DNA of 64,000 nt from UBA6772 sp965183875 (GTDB lineage Bacteria > Bacteroidota > Bacteroidia > Flavobacteriales > UBA7430). Numbering within the stretch: position 1 is the stretch's first letter; each line of letters begins with the position of its first letter. Below, in pieces: positions 1 to 9,018 of the stretch. Made by a program: the position numbers and the translations under genes. Location: positions 124,001 through 188,000 of the forward strand of contig CBCYMK010000023.1 of NCBI GenBank assembly GCA_965183875.1, read 5' to 3'. The notes beneath the pieces are model-generated. The model ran no database searches. It saw nothing but the letters and a program-made list of their open reading frames with translations, and was not told the DNA's origin.

Positions 1-1
1 A

Positions 2-163
2 GAAACAAAAGAGACAATCACAATTGATGGTACTGAGTATCCATTAATAAAACGTGAAATTACAAATGCATCTCACCCATTTTACACTGGTAAAATGAAA
101 TTGGTTGATACTGCAGGTCGTATTGATAAATTCAAAAACCGTTACTCGAAGTTTTCTAAATAA
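2..163 (+). CDS. rpmE2: 50S ribosomal protein bL31, type B (3' end only)
   Basis: The C-terminal 53 residues of ribosomal protein L31 are visible; the start lies before the window. The stretch ending SHPFYTGKMKLVDTAGR and then DKFKNRYSKFSK is the characteristic tail of bL31. No zinc-binding cysteines occur in the visible part, which fits the zinc-independent type B form, although the N-terminal region where they would lie is not seen. A strong terminator follows 26 bases after the stop, so the gene probably ends its transcript. Confidence 0.93.
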   Translation, partial: ETKETITIDGTEYPLIKREITNASHPFYTGKMKLVDTAGRIDKFKNRYSKFSK

Positions 164-188
164 GAACAACTTTTTGTTACCGTATTAT

Positions 189-220
189 AAAAGAGCTCTG
201 TTTTCAGGGCTCTTTTTGTT
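189..220 (+). terminator. Rho-independent terminator after rpmE2
   Basis: Inverted repeat AAAAGAGCtCTG / CAGgGCTCTTTT around a TTTT loop, running into a T-rich tract. Confidence 0.85.
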
Positions 221-268
221 TTTTACTTCGTTTTGAATAAATCCTATAGTGCTAATTAAGACTTACTT

Positions 269-1444
269 ATGAGATATTTATTATTCGACGATCAGAACAG
301 ATCAAATTTACTCCCTTTAGCCTATACTCGCCCTATAGCTGAGTTTAGGGTAGGCATACTTACCATAACAGAAAAATGGGCTCATTATATGCCCGATAAT
401 TCGGTGTTTGGTGGCTTCGTTACTGAGGACTATTTACAGGCTAAATACCCTTCAGACATACAAAACGATCAGTTTTGGATTAATGGTGCCATTTGCCCAA
501 ATAAGGAATTAGTTGCAGATGTATTGGCCTTAGATTTTAACGAGGCCTTATTTGATGAGCAGGAGAATATAATTGCTTTTCGTTCTGGTGATTTCGAGGA
601 ATCTTTAGCTTGTGAAAAATCATATACAGACCTTGCCTTTACACATATATCCAATAATTATGATGTTTTTAGTTTTAACGGTAAGGAGTTACAAGCAGAT
701 TTCGATCTAATTACTAAGGGTAGAGTTTCTGAAAAAGCCAATGCTACCAATACTATTTTGGGTGAAAATAGGCTGTTTATTGAAGAAGGAGCATCAGTGA
801 GTTGTGCAATTATAAATGCGGAGTCTGGTCCTGTTTATATAGGGAAAGATGCTGTAGTTATGGAAGGTTCTATAATTAAAGGGCCCTTTGCGCTATGTGA
901 ATCTTCACACACTAAATTAGGAACTAAGATATATGGACCTACCACGGTAGGACCTCACTCTAAAGTTGGAGGGGAACTTAATAACGTAGTTATATTTGGG
1001 TATTCCAATAAGGGACATGATGGATTCTTAGGAAATGCTGTTTTAGGAGAATGGTGTAATATTGGAGCGGATTCGAATAATTCGAATTTGAAAAATAATT
1101 ATGCAGAGGTAAAACTATGGGATTATACTTCTGGTCGATTTAAATTAACAGGTTTACAGTTTTGTGGTTTAGTAATGGGCGATCACTCCAAATGTGGAAT
1201 TAATACCATGTTTAATACTGGAACTGTAGTAGGGGTAAGCGCCAATATTTTTGGAGCTGGTTTTCCTAGAAATTTCATCCCTTCTTTTTCTTGGGGTGGG
1301 CCTCAAGGGCAAACAACCTACACAACAAATAAGGCTTTTGAAGTGGCCGAAATAGTGATGTCTAGAAGAGCCGTTAAATTTAACGAGATAGAAAAATCTA
1401 TACTGACAAAAGTTTTTGAATTGTCGGAACAATATAGACGTTAA
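269..1444 (+). CDS. GlmU-like sugar nucleotidyltransferase / left-handed beta-helix protein
   Basis: This 391-residue protein matches the Bacteroidota GlmU-related family annotated as putative UDP-GlcNAc diphosphorylase / glucosamine-1-phosphate acetyltransferase. Residues about 1-150 form the nucleotidyltransferase-like part, starting MRYLLFDDQNR with a TRP motif at 20-22. From about residue 165 hexapeptide repeats form a left-handed beta-helix (for example GPVYIGKDAVVMEGS and GPTTVGPHSKVGG). The role would be UDP-GlcNAc supply for peptidoglycan and surface glycans; this is by family, and the exact activity is not proven by the sequence. It sits alone between the rpmE2 terminator and lon. 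The ATG opens the conserved N-terminus. Confidence 0.85.
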   Translation: MRYLLFDDQNRSNLLPLAYTRPIAEFRVGILTITEKWAHYMPDNSVFGGFVTEDYLQAKYPSDIQNDQFWINGAICPNKELVADVLALDFNEALFDEQENIIAFRSGDFEESLACEKSYTDLAFTHISNNYDVFSFNGKELQADFDLITKGRVSEKANATNTILGENRLFIEEGASVSCAIINAESGPVYIGKDAVVMEGSIIKGPFALCESSHTKLGTKIYGPTTVGPHSKVGGELNNVVIFGYSNKGHDGFLGNAVLGEWCNIGADSNNSNLKNNYAEVKLWDYTSGRFKLTGLQFCGLVMGDHSKCGINTMFNTGTVVGVSANIFGAGFPRNFIPSFSWGGPQGQTTYTTNKAFEVAEIVMSRRAVKFNEIEKSILTKVFELSEQYRR

Positions 1445-1557
1445 GAATACTAAATAAGACCTTTTGTCAGTTATGCCCTTTGGCATATACTTTGACAATG
1501 GTTGCTTCCCGGAGCTTCTTATAGCACAATAAAAGCTCTATTAGAAAGAAACAAACT

Positions 1558-4008
1558 ATGGATACAAAAATAAAAATATTAGATGAGCTTTCGCTTTCTA
1601 AGGTCTTAGATCAAGAAGCCGAGCTTATTCCTTTAATGACAGAAGAAGATGAGGAGCGCTTAAATGCGGAGGCAATGCCTGATGAGATTGCTGTATTACC
1701 GCTTAGAAATACAGTCCTTTTTCCCGGTGTAGTAATTCCTATTACTGTAGGTAGAGATAAGTCTATAAAGCTTATTAAAGACGCTAACGATGGTGATAAA
1801 ATTATTGGAGTTGTAGCTCAGAAAGATGCTTCTGTAGAAGACCCAAATTCTGATGATTTAAATATTACAGGGACGCTAGCAAAAATTTTAAGAACCTTTA
1901 GAATGCCCGACGGTAATACAACGGTAATTATTCAAGGTCAAAAGCGTTTCGATATACAAGAGTTTACTCAAGAGGACCCTTATTTTAAGGCAATTGCATC
2001 TTCTTTTCAAGAAACTAAACCTGCTAAGGGAGATAAAGAATTTAAAGCCTTAGTAGAAAGTGTTAAAGATGTTGCTCTACAGATTATTAAAGAATCTCCA
2101 AACATCCCTTCGGAAGCTTCTTTTGCTATTAAAAATATCGAAAGTGACTCTTTCTTAGTGAATTTTGTGGCTTCTAATATGAATATTGATGTTAAGGATA
2201 AGCAGAAATTATTGGAGCAACCAAACCTCGAAGAGCGTACTAGGACTTCATTAATTCACTTGAATCATGAGATTAATATGATTCAGATGAAAAATGAGAT
2301 ACAGCATAAGGTACGTGTTGACTTAGATGAGCAGCAACGTGAGTATTTCTTAAATCAGCAGTTAAAACAAATTCAAGAAGAGCTCGGTGGCAATACTCAC
2401 CACGAAGAGGTTGAAGAAATGCGTTCTCGTGCGAGTAAGAAGAAATGGTCTAAAGAGGTTTCTACACAGGTAGAGAAAGATTTAAAAAAATTACAAAGGC
2501 TAAATCCTCAGGTACCCGATTATTCTATTCAGCGTAATTATTTAGAGACTGTATTGGATTTACCCTGGGATCATTATTCCATAGATAAATTCGATTTAAA
2601 ACGCGCAGAAAAAGTTCTCGATAAAGATCATTACGGATTAGAGAAAGTAAAAGAGCGTATTATAGAACACTTAGCTGTATTGAAGCTAAAGGGGGATATG
2701 AAATCGCCTATTCTCTGTTTATATGGCCCTCCAGGAGTTGGTAAAACTTCATTAGGTAGGTCTATTGCTGATGCATTAGGTAGGGAGTATATTCGTATGA
2801 GCTTAGGTGGATTACGCGATGAATCTGAAATTCGTGGTCATAGAAAAACTTATATAGGTGCTATGCCTGGGAGGATTATTCAATCTATTAAAAAGGCAGG
2901 TACCTCAAATCCAGTTTTTGTTTTAGATGAAATTGATAAATTGGCTATGGGTAGTCAAGGAGATCCATCTTCTGCCTTATTAGAAGTTTTAGATCCCGAA
3001 CAAAACTCAACTTTTTACGATAACTATATTGAGATGGGGTACGATCTTTCTAAGGTTATGTTTATCGCAACAGCAAACTCATTAAATACTATCCAGCCAG
3101 CTCTTAGAGACCGAATGGAGATTATTGATATTAGTGGGTATACCATGGAAGAAAAGGTTCAGATATCTAAGAAACATTTATTGCCTAAGCAGCTCAGAGA
3201 ACACGGATTAGCTAAGGATGCTATTAAGCTTGGTAAAAAAGAGTTTGAACAAGTTGTAGAAGGATATACTAGTGAGTCTGGTGTACGTGGATTAGACAAG
3301 AAATTAGCTAAAGTAGTTCGCTATGCAGCTAAAAGTATAGCCATGGAAGAAGAGTACGAGCAAAAATTAAACTCCGATTTAATTGTAGATATTTTAGGAC
3401 CTCAACGCTTTAGTAAAGACAAATACCAAAATAACGATGTTGCTGGTGTTGTAACTGGTTTAGCTTGGACTTCTGTTGGGGGTAGTATCTTATTTATAGA
3501 ATCTAGTTTAAGTCCTGGTAAAGGCCGCTTAACCCTTACCGGTAATTTAGGTAAGGTAATGAAAGAGTCTGCTAGTTTAGCACTTGAATTTATAAAAGCT
3601 AATCACGAAAAGTTTGACTTAAAACCTGATGCCTTTTCTAAATGGGATATTCATATTCACGTTCCTGAAGGCGCTGTACCAAAAGATGGTCCTTCTGCTG
3701 GTATTACCATGTTAAGCTCTTTAACGTCTCTGTTTACTCAGAAAAAAGTAAAGAAAAGTTTAGCTATGAGTGGAGAAATTACTTTAAGAGGTAAAGTACT
3801 TCCTGTGGGTGGAATAAAAGAGAAAATCTTAGCTGCTAAACGAGCAGGTATAAAAGAGATTATTCTTTGTAAAGATAACGAGAAAGATATACTCGAAATA
3901 AAAGCGGACTATTTAAAAGGTTTAACTTTTAATTACGTTGACCATATGCTCGATGTAATTGATTTAGCATTAACCAATCAGAAAGTTAAAGACGCTAAGA
4001 AAATATAA
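1558..4008 (+). CDS. lon: ATP-dependent protease Lon
   Basis: Full-length cytoplasmic Lon (816 residues), which degrades damaged and short-lived regulatory proteins. The N-terminal substrate domain begins near residue 43 (AVLPLRNTVLFPG). The AAA+ Walker A motif GPPGVGKT lies at about 390-397 and Walker B VFVLDEIDK follows. The C-terminal serine protease domain holds the nucleophile in DGPSAG (Ser about 713) and the catalytic lysine in GGIKEK (about 754). A long N-terminal extension of about 40 residues is typical for Bacteroidota Lon. It is monocistronic: a very strong terminator follows. Confidence 0.98.
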   Translation: MDTKIKILDELSLSKVLDQEAELIPLMTEEDEERLNAEAMPDEIAVLPLRNTVLFPGVVIPITVGRDKSIKLIKDANDGDKIIGVVAQKDASVEDPNSDDLNITGTLAKILRTFRMPDGNTTVIIQGQKRFDIQEFTQEDPYFKAIASSFQETKPAKGDKEFKALVESVKDVALQIIKESPNIPSEASFAIKNIESDSFLVNFVASNMNIDVKDKQKLLEQPNLEERTRTSLIHLNHEINMIQMKNEIQHKVRVDLDEQQREYFLNQQLKQIQEELGGNTHHEEVEEMRSRASKKKWSKEVSTQVEKDLKKLQRLNPQVPDYSIQRNYLETVLDLPWDHYSIDKFDLKRAEKVLDKDHYGLEKVKERIIEHLAVLKLKGDMKSPILCLYGPPGVGKTSLGRSIADALGREYIRMSLGGLRDESEIRGHRKTYIGAMPGRIIQSIKKAGTSNPVFVLDEIDKLAMGSQGDPSSALLEVLDPEQNSTFYDNYIEMGYDLSKVMFIATANSLNTIQPALRDRMEIIDISGYTMEEKVQISKKHLLPKQLREHGLAKDAIKLGKKEFEQVVEGYTSESGVRGLDKKLAKVVRYAAKSIAMEEEYEQKLNSDLIVDILGPQRFSKDKYQNNDVAGVVTGLAWTSVGGSILFIESSLSPGKGRLTLTGNLGKVMKESASLALEFIKANHEKFDLKPDAFSKWDIHIHVPEGAVPKDGPSAGITMLSSLTSLFTQKKVKKSLAMSGEITLRGKVLPVGGIKEKILAAKRAGIKEIILCKDNEKDILEIKADYLKGLTFNYVDHMLDVIDLALTNQKVKDAKKI

Positions 4009-4024
4009 GTTTAGTAAAATTCTT

Positions 4025-4060
4025 AAACCTCACTCATTATTTGAGTGAGGTTTTTTTTAT
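4025..4060 (+). terminator. Rho-independent terminator after lon
   Basis: Perfect 12-bp stem AAACCTCACTCA / TGAGTGAGGTTT with a short loop, followed by a run of T. Confidence 0.93.
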
Positions 4061-4374
4061 GCTTATCCGTAAGAATACAGGATATTGTAGGTTCTTGTAT
4101 TTTCACACTTAGATTCTCTGAGAAAAATAGATTTACAGAGGGGAAATTATTGTTTCTAACATTTCTTCTTTTAGTGGTGATAACGTGTAGGATGAGCCTA
4201 CCTGACAGTCGGCAAGCATTTTCAAAATACTGTTTGATATTTCGACACTAAGAAAGGGGGTGTTTTCATTTTGTTGTCTGGCTAATTTACCTGCAGCCCT
4301 CCTTTTGTTACAAACTGTAATTATTCACATAAATTAAAAATAGCTTCCAAGTATAAGTTTCTAATCGCATAACT
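4061..4374. other. Intergenic region without a convincing gene
   Basis: About 310 bases between the lon terminator and the tpiA promoter. A 68-codon plus-strand frame begins inside the terminator hairpin and has no recognisable protein features or ribosome binding site, so I do not call it. I see no repeat or RNA structure here. Confidence 0.6.
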
Positions 4375-4382
4375 TATATTTG
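4375..4382 (+). promoter_or_regulatory. tpiA promoter, -7 box
   Basis: TATATTTG is an exact match to the Bacteroidota primary sigma -7 consensus TAnnTTTG. It ends 22 bases before the tpiA ATG, giving a short leader. A clear -33 TTG element is not seen. Confidence 0.75.
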
Positions 4383-4403
4383 CAGCTGTAAAAAGCATAT
4401 AAA

Positions 4404-5150
4404 ATGAGAAAACAAATAGTTGCCGGAAATTGGAAGATGAATAAAACACTCCAAGAAGGTATAGATTTATGTAAGTCGATTATTGCCCTTACTTCGAGTA
4501 CTAGTAGAGAGGTGATCGTTTCTGCTCCCTATATTCATTTAGCTACTCTAGTAAATACCTGTAAAGGAACTAATGTAAAGGTGGCTGCTCAAAATTGTCA
4601 TCATGAAATTTCAGGTGCTTTTACTGGTGAAATTTCTACTGCTATGTTAGTCGATTTAAAGGTGGAGTATGTTATTATCGGGCATTCTGAACGTAGAGCT
4701 TATAATGGTGAAACAAACGAATTACTTGCTAAAAAAGTAGACGCTGCACTTTCTCAAGGTTTAAAAGTAATTTACTGTTTTGGGGAAACGCTAGAAGAAC
4801 GTAAATCTAATATTCATTTCGATTTAGTAAAACAGCAAATTACAGAAGGATTATTTCATTTGGATGCTTCTGTTATGGGGAACATAGTATTGGCTTATGA
4901 GCCAGTTTGGGCTATTGGAACTGGTGAGACTGCAACTAGCGACCAAGCACAAGAAATGCATGCACATATACGTACTGTTTTAACAGAAAAGTATGGTTCT
5001 GAAACAGCCGAAAACACCTCAGTTTTGTATGGAGGTTCTTGTAAACCTGCAAATGCTAAGGAGTTGTTTTCTCAAACTGACGTGGACGGTGGTTTAATAG
5101 GTGGAGCTTCATTAAATGCAGAAGATTTTGTAGCAATTATTAAGGCTTAA
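4404..5150 (+). CDS. tpiA: Triosephosphate isomerase
   Basis: A 248-residue TIM-barrel enzyme interconverting dihydroxyacetone phosphate and glyceraldehyde 3-phosphate in glycolysis and gluconeogenesis. Substrate-binding Asn9 and Lys11 lie in AGNWKMN, the catalytic His94 in IIGHSERR and the catalytic Glu166 in YEPVWAIGTG, so the active site is complete. The phosphate-binding YGGS motif follows near the C-terminus. prmA starts 3 bases after the stop, so the two are co-transcribed. Confidence 0.98.
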   Translation: MRKQIVAGNWKMNKTLQEGIDLCKSIIALTSSTSREVIVSAPYIHLATLVNTCKGTNVKVAAQNCHHEISGAFTGEISTAMLVDLKVEYVIIGHSERRAYNGETNELLAKKVDAALSQGLKVIYCFGETLEERKSNIHFDLVKQQITEGLFHLDASVMGNIVLAYEPVWAIGTGETATSDQAQEMHAHIRTVLTEKYGSETAENTSVLYGGSCKPANAKELFSQTDVDGGLIGGASLNAEDFVAIIKA

Positions 5151-5153
5151 GAA

Positions 5154-6005
5154 ATGAATTATATAGAAGTTAACTTTACGATTTCTGCAAACGAATCTGC
5201 TGAAATAAATGCTGAAATGGCACGTGAAATTTTGATCGCCGAATTAGGTACGCTAAGTTTTGAGAGCTTTGTAAATACCGATAAGGGTATGCAGGCTTAC
5301 ATTCAAGAAGAAGATTTTGTTGAACAAGAAGTAAGAGATTTATACCTTTTGGAGAATCCCGATTTCTCTATTTCCATGGATGTTATTACTATTGAACAGC
5401 AAAACTGGAATGCCGAATGGGAGAAAAGTTTTGAAGCTATTGAAGTGGATGGTAAATGTGTAGTTAGAGCTTCTTTCCACGAGAAAAAAGAGGTTGAATT
5501 TGATATTGTTATAGAGCCAAAAATGTCTTTTGGTACAGGTCACCATGAAACGACACATCAAATGATAGCTCAGTTAATGAATATGGACGTGAGTGGTAAA
5601 CGTGTACTCGATATGGGTTGTGGTACAGGTGTACTAGCCATTTTAGCCTGTATGAAAGGTGCAAACTCTATTACCGGAATCGATATTGATGAATGGGCTT
5701 TTGAGAATACTTTAGAAAATGTTCGCCAAAATAAATGTTCTCAAATTATAGTAAAACAAGGTGGTGCAGAGTTATTAAAAAATGCTTCATACGATGTTAT
5801 ACTAGCTAATATAAACAGAAATATTCTTTTAAACGATATGGAAGCTTATACCAATACGATGAGTAGTGGTGGGCAAATAGCTTTTAGTGGGTTTTATACT
5901 TCAGACATTTCCTCTATTGATTCCAAAGCCAGGTCTTTAGGTTTGCGTTTACTTAGACAATCAGAAAAAAATAACTGGGCTGCCTTAGTCTATAAAATGG
6001 GGTAA
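5154..6005 (+). CDS. prmA: Ribosomal protein L11 methyltransferase
   Basis: This 283-residue SAM-dependent methyltransferase modifies ribosomal protein L11. The C-terminal half has the family signature FGTGHHETT followed by the SAM-binding motif VLDMGCGTGVLAI. The motif LANINRNIL stands where the PrmA post-I catalytic loop (usually NI-AN-NIL) is expected. It is translated from a transcript shared with tpiA and ends at a shared bidirectional terminator. Confidence 0.96.
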   Translation: MNYIEVNFTISANESAEINAEMAREILIAELGTLSFESFVNTDKGMQAYIQEEDFVEQEVRDLYLLENPDFSISMDVITIEQQNWNAEWEKSFEAIEVDGKCVVRASFHEKKEVEFDIVIEPKMSFGTGHHETTHQMIAQLMNMDVSGKRVLDMGCGTGVLAILACMKGANSITGIDIDEWAFENTLENVRQNKCSQIIVKQGGAELLKNASYDVILANINRNILLNDMEAYTNTMSSGGQIAFSGFYTSDISSIDSKARSLGLRLLRQSEKNNWAALVYKMG

Positions 6006-6017
6006 GAGCTAATACTC

Positions 6018-6060
6018 AAAAAAAAGGCGCAATAAATAAATTTTATTGCGCCTTTTTTTT
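6018..6060. terminator. Bidirectional terminator between prmA and the ABC-F gene
   Basis: Stem AAGGCGCAATAAA / TTTATTGCGCCTT, flanked by A-run on the left and T-run on the right, so it can stop transcription from both converging genes. Confidence 0.92.
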
Positions 6061-6073
6061 TCTACAGTGTAGT

Positions 6074-7705
6074 CTATAAATCCATTTGTTTTAGGCTGTT
6101 CACTCGGTTTCGTACTAAATACTCATCAATAGTTTCGAAGTGTTCGATTACTCTTTGGTCTTTAAACTCGAATACTTTTTGAGATAATCCTTGTAAAAAA
6201 TCTCTATCGTGTGAAACGAGTATTAGTGTACCATCGAAGTTTAATAAAGCTTGTTTTAGTACATCTTTCGATTTTAAATCTAAGTGGTTGGTAGGTTCAT
6301 CTAGTATGAGAACATTCACAGGTTCTAAGAGCAGTTTAACCATGGCTAAACGCGTTTTCTCTCCACCAGAAAGAAAACTCACCTTCTTGTCGATGGCGTC
6401 TCCAGAGAACATAAATCCACCTAAAATAGATTTTATATGAGAGCGTACATCTCCCTTAGCAATATTATCTACTGTTTGAAAAACAGTTAAATTAGGATCT
6501 AGTAGAGAGGCTTGGTTTTGTGCAAAGTAACCCACTTTGGCATTGTGTCCTAAACCGCATTCACCTTCAAAGTCAATCTCTCCCATGATTGCTTTTATCA
6601 TGGTCGATTTTCCCTCACCATTTCTACCCACAAAAGAAACCTTTTCGCCACGTGCTATAGATAGGCTTGTTTTATTGAATACAGTATGATCACCGTATTT
6701 TTTAGAAAGCTCTGTAGCAACTACGGGGTAGTCACCAGACCTCTGTGCTGGAGGGAAACTTAAATTTAATGCTGAATTGTCGACCTCATCGATTTGGATA
6801 ATTTCTAATTTTTCCAACATCTTTTCCCTAGAATTTACCTGATTCGTTTTAGAATAAGTACCTCTAAATCGCTCAATAAATAATTGGTTGTCTGCAATAA
6901 ATTTTTGTTGCTCGTTGTATTGTTTTACTTGCTGTTCTCTTCTTTCTTCTCTTAATTGAAGGTAGTGTGAGTAGTTTGCTTTATAATCGTAAATACGTCC
7001 CATGGTAAGCTCTATGGTACGGTTGGTTATATTATCGATAAAGGTTTTATCGTGCGAAATCACGATTACTGCTTTGGCTTTATTAAGTAAAAAATCTTCT
7101 AACCAAATAACCGACTCTATGTCTATATGGTTTGTAGGTTCATCTAGTAGTACTAAGTCTGGTTTTTGTAGAAGTATTTTGGCCAATTCAATTCGCATTC
7201 TCCAACCCCCACTAAATTCACTTGTTTGTCGGTGTAAATCCGATCTTTTAAATCCTAGCCCTAAAAGAGATTTTTCAACTTCTGCATCGTAGTTAACCTC
7301 TTCAATAGAATAGAATTTCTCACCTAATTCCGATACGCGTTCAATGATAGCCATATACTCTGCAGATTCATAATCTGTACGGGTCTCTAGCTCTTTATTT
7401 AGCTTTTCCATTTCAGACTTCATCTCAAATACACTAGCAAATGCTTTAGAGGCTTCTTCGAAAACAGTACAGTTATCTTCGGTAAGTAAATGTTGGGGTA
7501 GGTACGCTATTACAGCATTTTCGGGAGATTGCACAGAACCACGGTTAGCTTTTTGAGCTCCTGCAATAATTTTCATTAGAGTAGATTTTCCTGCACCGTT
7601 CTTTCCCATTAATGCGATTTTATCGTTCTCATTAATTGCGAAAGAAATTTCACTAAAAAGTGTATCTCCACTAAATTCTATTGCTAATCCGTTTACTGAT
7701 ATCAT
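6074..7705 (-). CDS. ABC-F family ATPase (ribosome-associated)
   Basis: A soluble protein of 543 residues with two ABC ATPase domains and no membrane segments, as in the ABC-F translation factors (EttA, Uup, YbiT, YdiF). Domain 1 has GKNGAGKST, SGGWRMR and LLDEPTNHID; domain 2 has GRNGEGKST, SGGEKTR and LILDEPTNHLD. The linker of charged residues (around VNSREKMLEKL) corresponds to the P-site tRNA interaction motif. I chose the Met of MISVNG at 7705: the upstream in-frame ATG at 7729 falls inside the promoter -7 box. The exact subfamily is not settled. Confidence 0.94.
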   Translation of the reverse strand: MISVNGLAIEFSGDTLFSEISFAINENDKIALMGKNGAGKSTLMKIIAGAQKANRGSVQSPENAVIAYLPQHLLTEDNCTVFEEASKAFASVFEMKSEMEKLNKELETRTDYESAEYMAIIERVSELGEKFYSIEEVNYDAEVEKSLLGLGFKRSDLHRQTSEFSGGWRMRIELAKILLQKPDLVLLDEPTNHIDIESVIWLEDFLLNKAKAVIVISHDKTFIDNITNRTIELTMGRIYDYKANYSHYLQLREERREQQVKQYNEQQKFIADNQLFIERFRGTYSKTNQVNSREKMLEKLEIIQIDEVDNSALNLSFPPAQRSGDYPVVATELSKKYGDHTVFNKTSLSIARGEKVSFVGRNGEGKSTMIKAIMGEIDFEGECGLGHNAKVGYFAQNQASLLDPNLTVFQTVDNIAKGDVRSHIKSILGGFMFSGDAIDKKVSFLSGGEKTRLAMVKLLLEPVNVLILDEPTNHLDLKSKDVLKQALLNFDGTLILVSHDRDFLQGLSQKVFEFKDQRVIEHFETIDEYLVRNRVNSLKQMDL

Positions 7706-7726
7706 AATGTCCCTTTTTTGAAGCGG

Positions 7727-7734
7727 CAAAGATA
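7727..7734 (-). promoter_or_regulatory. Promoter -7 box of the ABC-F gene
   Basis: On the minus strand TATCTTTG matches TAnnTTTG exactly and lies 22 bases upstream of the chosen start at 7705. It decides the start codon, because the earlier ATG would be upstream of the transcription start. Confidence 0.78.
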
Positions 7735-7923
7735 TTTAAAAAAAGAAGGTAGAAATAAGAAGTTAATAGAAGTTAAAGATTAGTTAAGAATTGAGGGAAT
7801 AGTATGGATATAGAGAAATTATTGAATTTATGGAGGTAGAGTAGTTAAGTCCTTCGCCAAGTTTATCGGTAGGTAAGTCCGGATGGTGGGTTAAGAAGTT
7901 ATGAAGAAAATAAAAGTGCTTTT

Positions 7924-7950
7924 TCACTCATCACTCATCACTCATCACTC
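7924..7950. repeat. Short tandem repeat, 7-bp unit
   Basis: The heptamer TCACTCA is repeated 3.9 times without mismatch, ending directly before the stop codon of the downstream oxygenase gene. The region 7735-7923 before it is purine-rich low-complexity sequence with scattered GAAGTTAA-like words and no gene. Confidence 0.9.
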
Positions 7951-7951
7951 T

Positions 7952-8905
7952 TTACTTTAGGCCCAGCTCTTTAATTCGCTGCTCTAAATATGCTCCTGCA
8001 GTAATTTCTTCATAAGCTTTAGGCCTGTTCTCAGTTATACAAGATTCTAAACAATCTAGCGATACTTCAGAACGTGGGTGTAAAAAGAAGGGGATTGAAT
8101 AGCGTGAGGTTCCCCATTTTTCTTTTGGTGGATTAACAACTCTATGGGTGGTAGATTTAAGCTTGTTATTGGTTAGTCGTTGTAACATATCGCCAACATT
8201 AACTACTATTTGCTCTGGTAAGGCAGTAACAGAAATCCAGTCCCCATCTTTATTCAATACTTGTAAGCCATCAGCTGAGGCTCCCATTAATAAAGTAATT
8301 AAATTAATGTCTTCATGCTCTGCAGCGCGTACCGCATTTTTTGGTGCAGCTGTAATAGGTGGATAATGAATAGGCCTTAAGATGCTATTTCCATTATGTA
8401 TTTTAGCATCAAAATAATTTTCATCTAAACCTAGGTGTAAAGCAATAGCTCGGAGCATTTCTTTTCCAGCAAGTTCAAGTTTTTTGTAGGCCTCTAAGCC
8501 CACCGCATTAAAGTGGGGTAACTCTTTAACCTCTACGTTTTCTGGGTATTGAAGTTTTATAGCATCCTTATCGATGACGGTCTGTCCAAAGTGCCAAAAC
8601 TCTTTTAAGTCACCTTCATTTTTATTTTTAGCATGTTCTTTACCAAATGAAACATAACCTCTTTGCCCACCTAAACCGGCTATTTCATATTTCTTTTTTT
8701 GTGCTGTAGGTAAGTCAAAAAATTGCTGAACTTTATTATATAACTCCTCACATAAAACATCGCTTACTCCATGGTTTTTTAAGGCTACAAAACCTATGTC
8801 TTCATATGCCAATCCGAGGTTTTTAACAAATTCAGATTTTAATTCAGCATTACCAGAAGTAAAATCGGCTAGGTCTATACTAGGGATGTTCTTAAATGTA
8901 TTCAT
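7952..8905 (-). CDS. 2-oxoglutarate/Fe(II)-dependent oxygenase, isopenicillin N synthase-like
   Basis: This 317-residue protein has the DIOX_N plus 2OG-FeII_Oxy arrangement of the isopenicillin N synthase-like superfamily. The iron ligands are visible as H and D in AAEHEDINL and H in STTHRVVNP; RYSIPFF supplies the 2-oxoglutarate-binding Arg and Ser. The substrate is unknown; members of this superfamily hydroxylate or desaturate small molecules. It is separate from its neighbours (113 bases upstream to the lipid kinase gene) and reads as a stand-alone gene. Confidence 0.9.
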   Translation of the reverse strand: MNTFKNIPSIDLADFTSGNAELKSEFVKNLGLAYEDIGFVALKNHGVSDVLCEELYNKVQQFFDLPTAQKKKYEIAGLGGQRGYVSFGKEHAKNKNEGDLKEFWHFGQTVIDKDAIKLQYPENVEVKELPHFNAVGLEAYKKLELAGKEMLRAIALHLGLDENYFDAKIHNGNSILRPIHYPPITAAPKNAVRAAEHEDINLITLLMGASADGLQVLNKDGDWISVTALPEQIVVNVGDMLQRLTNNKLKSTTHRVVNPPKEKWGTSRYSIPFFLHPRSEVSLDCLESCITENRPKAYEEITAGAYLEQRIKELGLK

Positions 8906-9018
8906 AGAAATTAAAGATATATAATGATTGTTTTTTGTTCTAATCTAAATATGATTCTGCATTTTCTTAGCAAAAAAATGAGTATTCAAATATAGAAAAT
9001 CATCTTTTAAATACGAAG

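Noticed and set aside
4045..4251. 68-codon plus-strand frame after lon
   Set aside because: It begins inside the lon terminator hairpin, has no ribosome binding context and no protein-like pattern.
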